From Phytohabitans suffuscus (lineage in GTDB: Bacteria; Actinomycetota; Actinomycetes; Mycobacteriales; Micromonosporaceae), in the NCBI RefSeq assembly GCF_011764565.1, contig NZ_AP022871.1, forward strand, positions 3,286,320 through 3,350,319: a DNA stretch of 64,000 bases, written 5' to 3'. Below are positions 48,564 through 60,120 of this stretch, piece after piece. Position numbers and translations under genes: made by a program. Position 1 is the stretch's first letter. Each line of letters starts with the position of its first letter. The notes beneath the pieces were generated by a model. The model made no database searches. It was not told where the DNA came from and saw only the letters and a program-made list of their open reading frames with translations.

Positions 48564-48780
48564 CCGGGGTGTGGTGCCGTTGCGGACCGGGAACCCGCAA
48601 CGGGCACCAGCGCCGACCGGTCAACGTGTTGGCGGATCTGCCGCAGCATCTGCGATGCGGTGCTGTTGCTGACGCGGAGTGCGGAGCGGAGTTCGTCGCG
48701 GATGATCGGCCGACCGGTCGCGGCCTGGTGTCCGGCTGCGTGCTGTCGGGCGGTCTGGATCAGGTCGAAGCTGGATCGCC
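48545..48780 (-). pseudogene. HTH-containing fragment, possibly from a plasmid/AICE DUF2637-type protein
   Basis: The readable part ARQHAAGHQAATGRPIIRDE, LRSALRVSNSTASQMLRQIR resembles the C-terminal winged-helix-like segment of transfer-associated DUF2637 proteins of actinobacterial integrative elements. No membrane part or start is attached; upstream the frame runs into sequence antisense to the DinB remnant. I rate it as debris of the tRNA-Pro element. Confidence 0.45.
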
Positions 48781-48800
48781 GGCACCCGGAGCGGGTCAAG

Positions 48801-49089
48801 ATGCGCCCCACCGACCCTGCCGGCTTTCGCGAGGCGTGGGACATCGTCGAGCGGCTCTGGGGCGACACCGTCGCGCGGGCCGAGCGCCTCGACCCGGCGC
48901 TGCTGCACGAGTCGGTCAACGGTGAGTGGTCGTTCATCGAGACGCTGCGTCACCTGGCCTTCGCCACCGGGCCGGCCGGGACCGCACAGCTACCCGGTGA
49001 GTGAATGCCTGCTGATCGTCCTCAACGAGGAGTGGGAGCACCGACGGTACGCGGAACGGGATCTGGACGTTCTGGTCAACCGACGGTGA
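48801..49089 (+). pseudogene. DinB-superfamily protein with internal deletion
   Basis: The N-terminal part from ATG 48801 (MRPTDPAGFREAWDIVERLW, VNGEWSFIETLRHLAFAT) is typical of DinB-like metal-binding proteins. It stops at 49004. Just after, in another frame, the characteristic C-terminal end is found (VLNEEWEHRRYAERDLDVLV, stop at 49087-49089). The middle, roughly 60 residues with further metal ligands, is missing, so this is a deletion product and not a one-base error. Confidence 0.75.
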
Positions 49090-49642
49090 TGTGGTACCTG
49101 GCGGAGACGTGGAACTGGTGCCCGTCGGTGCCGGAGAACTCGACCTGGTGCTCGCCGGGAGACGGCGGGTTCACCCGCGCCCAGATGCCCCACACGCGCA
49201 TCTGCACCGGCCTCCGGCTACGCGTCACCGGGTTTCCGAAAGCGCCCCTGACCTCGAAGAGCTCGCTGGCGTCGACGGTGACCACCGGCAGCGGCTGGCC
49301 GTCGAAGAACGCCTGGCCCTTGGCGCCGGGCATCGGCGGGATGTACGTGCCGTGGGGGCACCACATGTTGAACGCCGGGAAGAACAGCGGGCGGCCCGCG
49401 GGTACGGCGCAGTGCCGCTGGACCGATCCGCCGAAGGAGCCTCCGAGAAACCACACGTCGGACGGCTGCCGGCGGTGGGCGTACCTGCCCGTGGTGTCCA
49501 TGACGGGGTTGCGGAACGGCCCGGTCGCGGCCACCCACTGCACCCAGCGAGCGGCAAGTCCCTCGAAGCTCGACGGCGGGTACGGAAAGATCGACACGCC
49601 GGGGAATGCTAGCCGCACGTGGCTCCGCACGCTGACCCGCAT
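49076..49642 (-). CDS. Hypothetical protein, about 188 residues
   Basis: Reads from ATG 49642 (MRVSVRSHVRLAFPGVSIFP) or from GTG 49597 (VSIFPYPP). It is rich in aromatic residues and Pro (FFPAFNMWCPHGTYIPPMPG, VWGIWARVNPPSPGEHQVEF, QFHVSARYHITVG), suggesting a compact beta-rich domain. There is no signal peptide or recognised motif. It is divergent from the methyltransferase gene (22 bases between starts) and its end overlaps the DinB remnant by 14 bases. Confidence 0.6.
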   Translation of the reverse strand: MRVSVRSHVRLAFPGVSIFPYPPSSFEGLAARWVQWVAATGPFRNPVMDTTGRYAHRRQPSDVWFLGGSFGGSVQRHCAVPAGRPLFFPAFNMWCPHGTYIPPMPGAKGQAFFDGQPLPVVTVDASELFEVRGAFGNPVTRSRRPVQMRVWGIWARVNPPSPGEHQVEFSGTDGHQFHVSARYHITVG

Positions 49643-49664
49643 ACCGAGGTCATAGGGTTGTGGC

Positions 49665-50297
49665 ATGACGGGGAAGGACTGGGTGCGGTGGCATGAGGCG
49701 TACGAGGACCCGAGGTCGTCGCTCTCCAGGCGGCTCAGCATGGTCCGCGACCAGATCCGGACGGTCCTCGATGAGCGCCCGCCAGGCCCGATCCGGGTCG
49801 TGAGCCTCTGCGCGGGCCAGGGGCGCGACATCCTCGGCGTGCTGGCCGACCACCCGCGCCGGCACGACGTCGTCGGCCGCCTGGTCGAGCTCGACCCGCA
49901 CAACGCCGGGGTCGCCCGCACCTCCGCTGAGAAGCAGGGGCTCGCCGGCATCGAGGTCGTGACCGGCGACGCCGCCGACACCACCAACTACGCCGGCGCC
50001 GTCCCGGCCGACCTGGTGCTGGCCTGCGGCATCTTCGGCAACATCAGCGACGGCGACATCCAGCACACGATCGCGAGCCTGCCGGGCTTCTGCGCGAGCG
50101 GCGGCACCGTCATCTGGACCCGGCACCACGAGCCGCCGGACCTCGTCCCCACGATCTGCGAGTGGTTCGAGGCGGCCGGGTTCCAGCCGGTGTGGGTCTC
50201 GGACGGCAGTGCCGGCTACGGCGCCGGCGTGCACACATACCGGGGGCCGGCCGCGGAGCTGGCGGTGGGCGAGAGGCTCTTCACGTTCCAGCGATGA
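49665..50297 (+). CDS. Class I SAM-dependent methyltransferase-like protein
   Basis: 210 residues from ATG 49665. Motif I is VVSLCAGQGRDILGVLADHP (SAM-binding E/DxGxGxG varied to CAGQGRD), followed by an acidic strand end RLVELDPHN, then GDAADTTNYAG and VLACGIFGNISDGD. The Cys-Ala in place of the usual Gly-rich acidic start is seen in some small methyltransferase families with unknown substrates. It is alone; family A and B repeats lie just downstream. Confidence 0.8.
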   Translation: MTGKDWVRWHEAYEDPRSSLSRRLSMVRDQIRTVLDERPPGPIRVVSLCAGQGRDILGVLADHPRRHDVVGRLVELDPHNAGVARTSAEKQGLAGIEVVTGDAADTTNYAGAVPADLVLACGIFGNISDGDIQHTIASLPGFCASGGTVIWTRHHEPPDLVPTICEWFEAAGFQPVWVSDGSAGYGAGVHTYRGPAAELAVGERLFTFQR

Positions 50298-50307
50298 CAC
50301 GGGACTT

Positions 50308-50362
50308 TGAGCTACCGCGACGTCCGCGGTGGTCCGGACCGCTGCTCCCGCAGCCTCACCCT
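50308..50362 (-). repeat. Dispersed structured repeat, family A, copy 3
   Basis: Read on the minus strand: GGTGAGGCTGCGGGAGCAGC, then GGTCCGGACCACCGCGGACG and TCGCGGTAGCTCA. It begins ten bases after the methyltransferase stop. It faces copy 4 at 50535 in inverted orientation, with a family B element between them. Confidence 0.85.
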
Positions 50363-50387
50363 CCGCGTCACGCACCCCCAGGCCACG

Positions 50388-50448
50388 GTTGATCAGGGAA
50401 TTCGTGGGCGTGCCGGCCGGCGTGTCCCGCCATAAGTCCCTGATCAAC
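50388..50448 (+). repeat. Dispersed repeat, family B, intergenic copy
   Basis: 61 bases with perfect 12-base inverted ends: GTTGATCAGGGA at 50388-50399, its complement at 50437-50448. The inner GTGGGCGTGCCGGCCGGCGT matches the copy in atuA on the other strand. It lies between two family A repeats. Confidence 0.8.
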
Positions 50449-50534
50449 AACAGACCCGTGGCCGCGCGGGCGCGGGCCAGGGGTCAACCGTCACCCGCCG
50501 CCCGGGTGGGCGGGGTTTGGTCGTGTCACGCGCA

Positions 50535-50591
50535 AGGGTGAGGCCGCGGGAGCAACGGTCCGGACCAGCGCGGACGTCGCGGTAGCCCAAG
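50535..50591 (+). repeat. Dispersed structured repeat, family A, copy 4
   Basis: Begins AGGGTGAGGCCGCGGGAGCA, continues ACGGTCCGGACCAGCGCGGA and CGTCGCGGTAGCCCAAG. It lies 55 bases beyond the asd stop codon (asd is on the other strand), so downstream of that gene. Together with copy 3 it makes an inverted pair about 170 bases apart. The whole gap 50298-50645 holds only these repeats. Confidence 0.85.
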
Positions 50592-50645
50592 TCTCCAAAG
50601 AGGACAAACCGGCGTCACCCAGACCCGGTGGGACAGATCGTCCGG

Positions 50646-51704
50646 TCAGCGGCTGGCCAGCTCGGCGGCGAGCAGCTCGGCGATCTGGGCGGTGTTGAGC
50701 GCGGCGCCCTTGCGCAGGTTGTCGCCGGTGACGAAGAGGTCGAGCGCGCGCGGGTCGTCCATGGAGCGGCGCAGCCGCCCGACCCAGGACGGGTCGGTGC
50801 CAACCGCGTCGATCGGCATCGGAAACTCGCCCGCCGCCGGGTCGTCGACCAGGATCACGCCGGGCGCGTTGCGCAGCGCCTCGCGGGCGCCCTCGGCGTC
50901 GACCTCGGTGCCGAAGACCGCGTGGACGGCCACCGAGTGCCCGGTCACCACCGGCACCCGCACGCAGGTGGCGGAGACCTTGAGGTCGGGCAGCCCGAGA
51001 ATCTTGCGCGACTCGTTGCGGACCTTCAGCTCCTCGGAGGACCAGCCGGCCTCCTTGAGCGAGCCGGCCCAGGGCACCACGTTGAGCGCGAGCGGCGCCG
51101 GGAACGGGCCGAGATCGTCGCCGACCGCCTGCCGCACGTTGCCCGGACGCGAGCCGAGCACGCGGTCGCCGGCGATCTTCGCGAGCTGGTCGTGCAGCGT
51201 GTCGACGCCGACCTGGCCGGCGCCGGAGACCGCCTGGTACGAGGCGAGGACCAGCTCGCGCAGGCCGTACTCGCGGTGGAGCGGCGCGACGGCCACGATC
51301 ATCGCGAGCGTGGTGCAGTTGGCGTTGGCGATGATGCCCTTGGGCCTGTTGCGCACCTGCTCAGGGTTGATCTCGGGGACGACCAGGGGCACGTCCCTGT
51401 CCATGCGGAAGGCGCCCGAGTTGTCGACCGCCACCGCGCCGCGCGACACCGCGACCGGCGCCCACTCGGCGGAGATCTCGTCCGGCACGTCGAACATCGC
51501 GACGTCGACGCCGTCGAACACCTCCGGGCGCAGCGCCTGGACGGTCAGCTCCTCGCCACGGCACTGCACCTTGCGGCCGGCCGAGCGGGCCGAGGCGACG
51601 ACGCGGATCTCACCCCACACGTTGCGGCGGGAGGAGAGCAGATCGCACATGACGGCGCCGACCGCACCGGTGGCGCCGACGACGGCGAGCGTGGGCATCG
51701 GCAT
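50646..51704 (-). CDS. asd: Aspartate-semialdehyde dehydrogenase
   Basis: Reduces aspartyl phosphate to aspartate semialdehyde with NADPH, for Lys/DAP, Thr, Met and Ile. It has 352 residues from ATG 51704. NADP loop VVGATGAVGAVMCDLL at the N-terminus; active-site Cys in ANANCTTLAMIVAV; GSGSC-type neighbourhood replaced by the actinobacterial ASYQAVSGAGQVG; the substrate-binding segment VRVPVVTGHSVAVHA. It follows lysC with two bases between, so they form one operon, as in mycobacteria and corynebacteria. Confidence 0.97.
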   Translation of the reverse strand: MPMPTLAVVGATGAVGAVMCDLLSSRRNVWGEIRVVASARSAGRKVQCRGEELTVQALRPEVFDGVDVAMFDVPDEISAEWAPVAVSRGAVAVDNSGAFRMDRDVPLVVPEINPEQVRNRPKGIIANANCTTLAMIVAVAPLHREYGLRELVLASYQAVSGAGQVGVDTLHDQLAKIAGDRVLGSRPGNVRQAVGDDLGPFPAPLALNVVPWAGSLKEAGWSSEELKVRNESRKILGLPDLKVSATCVRVPVVTGHSVAVHAVFGTEVDAEGAREALRNAPGVILVDDPAAGEFPMPIDAVGTDPSWVGRLRRSMDDPRALDLFVTGDNLRKGAALNTAQIAELLAAELASR

Positions 51705-51706
51705 GC

Positions 51707-52972
51707 CTACCTCCCCGTCCCGGCGTACACGACCGCCTCTTCCGCACCACCCAGGTCGAACGCGGCGTGCACAGCGCGCACAGCGGCGTCCAGGTCGGTG
51801 TCGCGGCAGACGACGGAAACCCGGATCTCCGAAGTGGAGATCATTTCGATGTTGACGCCGGCTTCACCGAGCGACGCGAAGAACTTGGCGGCCACGCCAG
51901 GGTGCGAGCGCATCCCGGCGCCGATGAGGGAGACCTTGCCGACGTGGTCGTCGTAGAGCAGGCCCTTGAACTTGACCTTCTCCTGCACCTTGCTCAGCGC
52001 GGTCATCGCCGTGGGCCCGTCAGCCTTGGGCAGGGTGAACGAGATGTCGGTGCGGCCGGTGCCCTCGGTGGAGACGTTTTGCACGATCATGTCGATATTG
52101 GTCTCGGCGTCGGCCACTGTCTCGAAGATGTGGGCGGCCGCGCCCGGCTCATCCGGAACGGCGACGATCGTGATCTTCGCCTCGCTCCGGTCGTGAGCGA
52201 CCCCGGTGATCAGTGCTTGCTCCACGGGAAGGTCCTCCATCGATCCGGTGACCATGGTGCCGGTGTTGTGCGAGTAGGACGAACGGACATGGATCGGCAG
52301 TCCCGCCCGCCGCGCGTACTCCACGCTGCGCAAGTGCAACACTTTTGCACCGCACGCGGCCAGTTCCAGCATCTCTTCGTACGTGATCTGCTTGATGTGA
52401 CGAGCGTTTGCAACGATCCGGGGGTCTGCCGTGAACACGCCGTCGACGTCTGTGTAGATCTCGCAGACATCCGCGCGCAGCGCGGCGGCCAGCGCCACCG
52501 CGGTGGTGTCGGACCCGCCTCGCCCCAGCGTGGTGATGTCTTTGGTGTCCTGCGAGACGCCCTGGAAGCCGGCGACGATCGCGATCGCGCCCTCGTCGAG
52601 CGCGCTGCGCAGGCGGCCCGGGGTCACGTCGATGATCCGCGCCTTGCCGTGCACCGAGGTGGTGATCACACCAGCCTGCGAGCCGGTGTAGGACCGGGCC
52701 TCGAAGCCGAGGTTGTGGATCGCCATCGCGAGCAGCGCCATCGAGATGCGCTCACCGGAGGTCAGCAGCATGTCGAGCTCGCGCCCGGCCGGCACCGGGC
52801 TCACCTGGTGGGCCAGGTCGAGCAGCTCGTCGGTGGTGTCGCCCATCGCCGAGACGACCACGACGACGTCGTCGCCCGCCTTGCGGCTGGCCACGATCCG
52901 CTCAGCGACCCGCTTGATCCGCTCCGCGTCCGAGACCGACGAACCGCCGTACTTCTGCACGACGAGTGCCAC
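51707..52972 (-). CDS. lysC: Aspartate kinase
   Basis: First step of the aspartate pathway. GTG 52972 ([20 protein letters not shown]) is chosen because GGAAGGAG lies about eight bases upstream; 421 residues. Kinase motifs: [27 protein letters not shown] and VYTDVDGV-type [20 protein letters not shown]. Two C-terminal ACT domains ([40 protein letters not shown]) imply feedback control by Lys and/or Thr. In corynebacteria an internal start makes a separate beta subunit; an internal start is possible here too but not shown. The asd gene follows. Confidence 0.96.
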   Translation of the reverse strand: MALVVQKYGGSSVSDAERIKRVAERIVASRKAGDDVVVVVSAMGDTTDELLDLAHQVSPVPAGRELDMLLTSGERISMALLAMAIHNLGFEARSYTGSQAGVITTSVHGKARIIDVTPGRLRSALDEGAIAIVAGFQGVSQDTKDITTLGRGGSDTTAVALAAALRADVCEIYTDVDGVFTADPRIVANARHIKQITYEEMLELAACGAKVLHLRSVEYARRAGLPIHVRSSYSHNTGTMVTGSMEDLPVEQALITGVAHDRSEAKITIVAVPDEPGAAAHIFETVADAETNIDMIVQNVSTEGTGRTDISFTLPKADGPTAMTALSKVQEKVKFKGLLYDDHVGKVSLIGAGMRSHPGVAAKFFASLGEAGVNIEMISTSEIRVSVVCRDTDLDAAVRAVHAAFDLGGAEEAVVYAGTGR

Positions 52973-53013
52973 GGCAGTCTCGCTCCTTCCCACATCGCCC
53001 TACACGTGCCGAC

Positions 53014-53036
53014 GCCGCCGGTCCGAGGCCGGCGGC
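53014..53036 (-). promoter_or_regulatory. Strong hairpin in the lysC leader
   Basis: GCCGCCGG / CCGGCGGC, perfect eight-base stem with a seven-base loop, 42 bases upstream of the lysC start. There is no run of T after it and no lysine-riboswitch-like sequence that I can recognise. It may stabilise the leader or act in an attenuation device of unknown kind. Confidence 0.4.
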
Positions 53037-53175
53037 GCCACAAAGACGAGACCAGGTTACCGGCGCCCTGTGACGACCCGAACACGCGATCCCAACATCC
53101 GGCGCGCGGCCGATGTGGGAGGCGCGCCCAACGTACGGCGTGTCATCCGCTCCACTCCGGCCGGGACAAGAGAAT

Positions 53176-53955
53176 GTGAATGTGTATACGCGCGGAATCG
53201 CCGGCACCGCCGCACTCCTCGGGCTCGTCGCACTGACCGCCTGCGGCTCCGGCGAGCCGACCCCCGAGCCGGAGGCGCCCAACACCGCCGCGCCCACCGG
53301 CGCTCCGGACGCCCGCGTGCAGCTCGCGGGGCTCGCGGCGGCCGCGCAGGACCGCAAGGTCACCGCGCTGTACACCTGGTCCGTGCCGGGCAGCTCGGAC
53401 CGCACCGTGGTGCTGACCACGGCCGCTGACGGCAGCTGGCGGGTCGACGTGCCGCTGGGCGCGCTCGGCGGCACCGCCGACGTCTCGATGGCGCAGAACG
53501 CGGACGGCCTCTTCCAGTGCGCGCTCCCCTCGGCCGAGCACCCGGTGCAGCCCGCCTGCGTCCGGGTCGCCGACCCCGACGGCGCGCTCGACCGGGGCAT
53601 CGACCCGCGGGTGCAGCACCCGTTCACCGACTGGCGGAAGGTCCTCACCGACCGCACCGCGCCGCTGTCCGTCTCGACCGCGCAGCCGCTGCCCGGTGCG
53701 AGCGGCTCGTGCTTCTCGGTGGAGACCACCACGGCGTCGGTCAACGCGCCGCTCGATGCCGGTATCTACTGCTATGCCCCGGATGGCACGTTTACCGGGG
53801 CGAAGGTGAGCTTCGGCACGCTCCTGCTCGCCGGCGCCCCGTCCGCCGCGCCGCCGGCGATCACGCTGCCCGGTCCGGTCGTGGCCCAGGAGCCGCTGGG
53901 TATGGCCACCCCGCCGCCGCCCATCGCCACACCCTCGGCGACCCCGACCGCATGA
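53176..53955 (+). CDS. Putative lipoprotein, unknown function
   Basis: About 260 residues from GTG 53176 or GTG 53182 (VYTRGIAGTAALLG). A lipoprotein signal ends in ALTAC, then a Pro/Thr-rich stretch leads to a beta-rich domain (KVTALYTWSVPGSSDRTVVL, GSWRVDVPLGALGGTADVSM) with paired Cys residues (FQCALPS, QPACVRV; GSCFSVET, IYCYAPDG). A Pro/Ala/Thr tail ends it. It is probably membrane-anchored outside the cell. Not assigned to a family with confidence. No clear operon partner. Confidence 0.8.
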   Translation: MNVYTRGIAGTAALLGLVALTACGSGEPTPEPEAPNTAAPTGAPDARVQLAGLAAAAQDRKVTALYTWSVPGSSDRTVVLTTAADGSWRVDVPLGALGGTADVSMAQNADGLFQCALPSAEHPVQPACVRVADPDGALDRGIDPRVQHPFTDWRKVLTDRTAPLSVSTAQPLPGASGSCFSVETTTASVNAPLDAGIYCYAPDGTFTGAKVSFGTLLLAGAPSAAPPAITLPGPVVAQEPLGMATPPPPIATPSATPTA

Positions 53956-54031
53956 ACTCTGCGTGGATCAACGAACACGACGGGTGACCCCCGAGTGGTG
54001 ACGCACGGTCCGATACGGCACACTCGGCGCC

Positions 54032-54580
54032 ATGTCCGAGCTACACCCCTTGCTCGCGACCCGGTGGAGCCCGCTTGCCTTCGACCCGGTCGCCGTCCTG
54101 TCCGACGAGGATGTCGGCTCGCTGCTCGAAGCGGCCCGCTGGGCGCCGTCGTTCGCGAACAGCCAGCCGTGGCGGTTCGCCGTCGGCCGGCGTGACGAGG
54201 AGACGCACAAGCGGATCCTGGAAAACCTCTCCGCCGGGTGCCAGCCCTGGGCCGGCAACGCCTCGGCGCTGATCGTCGCCGCTCACCTCGACCGGGCGAC
54301 GCTGCCCCGCGCGGCGTACGACCTGGGCCAGGCCGTGGCGCATCTCACGGTGCAGGCGACCGCGCTCCGGCTGCACGTCCACCAGATCGCCGACTTCGAT
54401 GCCGGCGGGCTCCGCTCCGACCTCGAAATCCCCGACGACCTGCGCCCAGCGGTCGTGGTCGCGGTCGGGCGGCTGGGCGACCCGGCGATGCTCCCGCCCG
54501 ACCTGCGGGCCTGGGAGACGGCTCTGCGCACCCGCGTCCCCACCGCCGAGCTCTTGGTAAACCAGGTCCCGATCACCTAG
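54032..54580 (+). CDS. Nitroreductase family protein
   Basis: FMN-dependent oxidoreductase of 182 residues. ARWAPSFANSQPWRFAVGRR is the FMN-binding nitroreductase signature, and YDLGQAVAHLTVQATALRLH plus AVVVAVGRLGDPAMLP complete the fold. Such enzymes reduce nitro groups, quinones or flavins; the natural substrate is unknown. It is 13 bases upstream of the leuA leader peptide, so leu attenuation could occur on read-through transcripts from here. Confidence 0.9.
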   Translation: MSELHPLLATRWSPLAFDPVAVLSDEDVGSLLEAARWAPSFANSQPWRFAVGRRDEETHKRILENLSAGCQPWAGNASALIVAAHLDRATLPRAAYDLGQAVAHLTVQATALRLHVHQIADFDAGGLRSDLEIPDDLRPAVVVAVGRLGDPAMLPPDLRAWETALRTRVPTAELLVNQVPIT

Positions 54581-54593
54581 AGTGTCGGTTGTC

Positions 54594-54638
54594 ATGTGGC
54601 AGGCGCTCCTTCTTCGCCGCCGCGACGAGGCCCTCTAG
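54594..54638 (+). CDS. leuA leader peptide (leucine-sensing), 14 residues
   Basis: ATG 54594 to TAG 54638 encodes MWQALLLRRRDEAL: three consecutive Leu codons (CTC CTT CTT) followed by Arg codons, and a final Leu. The end of the reading frame enters the left arm of a perfect hairpin. This is the classical design for ribosome-mediated attenuation: stalling at Leu codons when Leu-tRNA is scarce alters which RNA structure forms before leuA. Leucine attenuators before leuA are known from actinobacteria. Confidence 0.8.
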   Translation: MWQALLLRRRDEAL

Positions 54639-54717
54639 GCCGGCACCTCGTCGCGGAGTCTGGCGTGTGCGCCGGCTTTCTTGTCCGGATCCCAAATCCC
54701 GCCCGGATTCGAATCCG
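54620..54717 (+). promoter_or_regulatory. leuA transcription attenuator region
   Basis: CCGCGACGAGG (54620-54630) pairs perfectly with CCTCGTCGCGG (54646-54656); the left arm lies within the leader peptide frame. GCCGGC at 54639-54644 recurs at 54671-54676 just before a T-rich TTTCTT, giving a possible alternative pairing. A palindrome CGGATTCGAATCCG follows at 54704-54717, with related CCGGAT(T)C repeats around it. These overlapping options fit an antiterminator/terminator switch, although which is the terminator is not certain. Confidence 0.65.
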
Positions 54718-54743
54718 TCCGGATTCCAGAATCCCGCCCATGA

Positions 54744-56507
<1,764 letters not shown>

Positions 56508-57909
56508 CTACGTCCTCCGGTTTCTGGGGCGGTGCGCGAACAACAAGGCGAGCACCGCCCCGGCCGCCAGCAGCCCGGCGCACCACAGCATCGCGCCCCG
56601 AAAGCCAGCGGTCAGTTCGCCGGGATGCTCGTACGCCGTACCCGAAAGCCCCACGAGGAGCGGAAGGGCCGCGACGGCGAGCAACCCGCCGGCCCGCGCC
56701 GCGGCGTTGTTGATCCCGCTCGCGACGCCGGCGTGCTCGTCGCCGACCGCGCCCAGCACCGCCGCGGTGAGCGGCGCGACCAGCAGCGTCAGCCCGGCGC
56801 CGAAGACCACCGTGCCCGGCAGCACGTCGGTCCAGAAGTTGGCGTCCGGCCCCACCTCGCGCAGCAGCAGGAGCCCGGCGGCGGCCACCAGCGGCCCGGC
56901 GGTCAGCTGCGGGCGCGGGCCCACCCGGGCCGCGAGCGCGCCCGACCACGACGACCCGGCGAGCATCAGCAGCGTCGTGGGCAGGATCGACGCGCCGGCG
57001 CCGACCGCGGAGAAGCCGGCGACGTTCTGCAGGTAGACCACGAGGAAGAAGGACAGGCCGCTGAGCGCGGCGTAGACCGCGACCGTGTACACGTTGAGGG
57101 CGCTGAACAGCCGCGACGCGAAGAGTGACGGCGGCAGCATGGCCGCCGGCCCGCGGTGCCGCTCCACCAGCACGAAGGCGACCGACGCGGCGGCGCCGAC
57201 CGCGACCGAGAGCGGCACCGACCAGGTGCCGAAGCCGCGGCCCCCGCTCTCGATCAGGGCGTACGTGATCCCGGCCAGCCCCGCCGCGGCCAGCAGCGCG
57301 CCCGCCACGTCGAACCGCTCGGCCCGCGGCGCCCGGCTCTCCGGCACCCACCGGACGGCGGCGAAGACCGCGACCAGCGCGAGCGGCAGGTTGAGAAAGA
57401 AGATCGCCCGCCAGGAGAACGTGTCGATCAGCCACCCGCCGACGAACGGCCCGGCCGCGGTCGCCACACCGGACAGACCGGTCCACGCGCCGATCGCCTT
57501 GCCCCGCTCGTCGGGGTGGAAGCTGGCCTGGATCAGCGCGAGCGAGCCCGGCACGAGCAGCGCCGCGCCGAGGCCCTGCAGCACGCGGGCGCCGACCAGC
57601 CACTCCACGTTGGGCGCGAAGCCGCACAGGATCGAGGCGGCGGTGAACCACAGCACGCCGACCACGAAGACCCGCCGCCGCCCGTACCGGTCGCCCAGCG
57701 AGCCGCCGAGCAGCACGAACGCGGCGAGCGTGAGCGTACCCGTTGACCGTCCACTGGAGACCGGCCAGCGACGCGCCGAGATCGACGCCGAGGTGGGGCA
57801 GGGCGACGTTGACGATCGTGCCGTCGAGGAACGCCATGCCCGACGCGAGCGTCGCCGCCAGCAGGGCACCGCGTCCGGGACCGGTACCGAGCCGTAGACC
57901 TTCGCTCAC
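56508..57909 (-). CDS. MFS exporter, EmrB/QacA-type drug:proton antiporter (frameshifted)
   Basis: Multidrug-type major facilitator protein, about 466 residues when joined. The N-terminal part from ATG 57909 (MSEGLRLGTG, then ASGMAFLDGTIVNVALPHLG with the conserved DxTIVNVALP) is in one frame up to LQWTVNGY; from LTLAAFVLLGGSLGDRYGRR (motif A) to the end it is in another. At about 57739-57741 two bases seem missing (or one is extra) in a GC-rich stretch. The remaining helices, including GPFVGGWLIDTFSWRAIFFL (motif C-like), are intact. There is no regulator gene next to it. The break is either a sequence error or a recent inactivation. Confidence 0.88.
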
Positions 57910-58010
57910 AGAGGTCCACTCTGCCCCGGCGAGATACGGCCTTGACCGCGAAACGCCGAAACCACCCCCGGTTGCCGTGCGGTTCGCCGCGCAACCCGCA
58001 AGCTAAGGGG

Positions 58011-58646
58011 GTGCGCCTCATCCCTACGCTCTGCGCCGCCGCCCTGGTCCTCGCCGGCTGCATGCCGGTCGAAGACGCCACCGGTACGACCGGCACCCCA
58101 CCCGACGCCGGCGACTCGGTCCGCCTGCTCGGCCAGCTCACCGTCGCCAAGTCGGGCTCGATGCGCGGCTACAGCCGCGATCGCTTCCCGCACTGGCGCA
58201 ACGCCGGCCGCAACTGCGACGTACGCGACACCGTGCTCCAGCGGGACGGCGAGGACGTCAAGCTCAGCGGCTGCAACGTGGTCGGCGGGCACTGGGTCAG
58301 CGTGTACGACGACCGCACCTTCACCGAGCCGTCCGACGTGGACATCGACCACATGGTGCCGCTGGCCAACGCGTGGCGGTCCGGCGCCGACAAGTGGGAC
58401 GACGAGCGGCGGGGCGACTTCGCCAACGACCTCACCCGGCCGCAACTGCTCGCGGTGTCGGCCTCGTCCAACCGCTCCAAGGGCGACCAGGACCCGTCAC
58501 AGTGGAAGCCGGCCAACCGCGACTTCTGGTGCGAGTACGCGGTCGACTGGATCGCGGTGAAACACTTCTGGCAGCTCAGGATCACCACGACGGAGAAAGC
58601 GGCTTTGTCGGACATGCTGGACACCTGCCCGGCCGCGCGCGAGTAG
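58011..58646 (+). CDS. Secreted/lipoprotein HNH-type nuclease (DUF1524-like)
   Basis: 211 residues from GTG 58011 (AAGGGG ribosome site). The signal peptide ends in the lipobox ALVLAGC, so the nuclease is exported and lipid-anchored. The catalytic part has VDIDHMVPLANAWRSGADKW (the DHxxPL HNH core), then FANDLTRPQLLAVSASSNRS KGDQDP-type Asn/His region typical of GmrSD-like HNH domains. Cys pairs suggest disulfides. Its role may be nutrient DNA degradation or defence outside the cell. It is divergent from the MFS gene. Confidence 0.88.
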   Translation: MRLIPTLCAAALVLAGCMPVEDATGTTGTPPDAGDSVRLLGQLTVAKSGSMRGYSRDRFPHWRNAGRNCDVRDTVLQRDGEDVKLSGCNVVGGHWVSVYDDRTFTEPSDVDIDHMVPLANAWRSGADKWDDERRGDFANDLTRPQLLAVSASSNRSKGDQDPSQWKPANRDFWCEYAVDWIAVKHFWQLRITTTEKAALSDMLDTCPAARE

Positions 58647-58664
58647 CGTCTCTACACTGCGGTG

Positions 58665-58913
58665 ATGGCCGAGCAGACCACCGACATCACCGCGGGTCCC
58701 GGCGGCGTCATGACCGACGAGGTCGGCGTCGTCACCGGCGACCTGACCCTGCGCAGCGAGCTGGCCGGCAGCGACGTCACGCTCCGCGTCCAGTACAAGG
58801 ACGCCGACGAGTGGTACACCGTGACCGGCGGCCGCGCGACGATCGCCGACCCGACCGACCTGGCCGCCGTGCATACGATCGCTGTCGCGCTGCTCAACCG
58901 CCCCGAAGGATAG
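58665..58913 (+). CDS. Hypothetical protein, 82 residues
   Basis: From ATG 58665 (in-frame GTG one codon earlier). The sequence has regular beta-strand character (LTLRSELAGSDVTLRVQYKD, EWYTVTGGRATI) and no signal or helix. Family not recognised. It lies 18 bases after the HNH gene and could be co-transcribed; a cognate inhibitor is a thought but without evidence, and the nuclease is exported while this protein is not. The stop codon is the first base set of family A copy 5. Confidence 0.65.
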   Translation: MAEQTTDITAGPGGVMTDEVGVVTGDLTLRSELAGSDVTLRVQYKDADEWYTVTGGRATIADPTDLAAVHTIAVALLNRPEG

Positions 58914-58976
58914 AGCTACCGCGATGTCCGTCGCGGTACAGACCGTTGCTCCCGCAGCCTCACCCTGCGCGATCCC
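58913..58976 (-). repeat. Dispersed structured repeat, family A, copy 5
   Basis: Read on the minus strand: GGTGAGGCTGCGGGAGCAAC, then GGTCTGTACCGCGACGGACA and TCGCGGTAGCTC. Here the first stem is longer than in the other copies (ACCGCGA/TCGCGGT). It overlaps the last base of the hypothetical gene and ends four bases before the ABC ATPase stop codon, so it lies between convergent genes. Confidence 0.85.
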
Positions 58977-58980
58977 CCAC

Positions 58981-60116
<1,136 letters not shown>

Positions 60117-60120
<4 letters not shown>

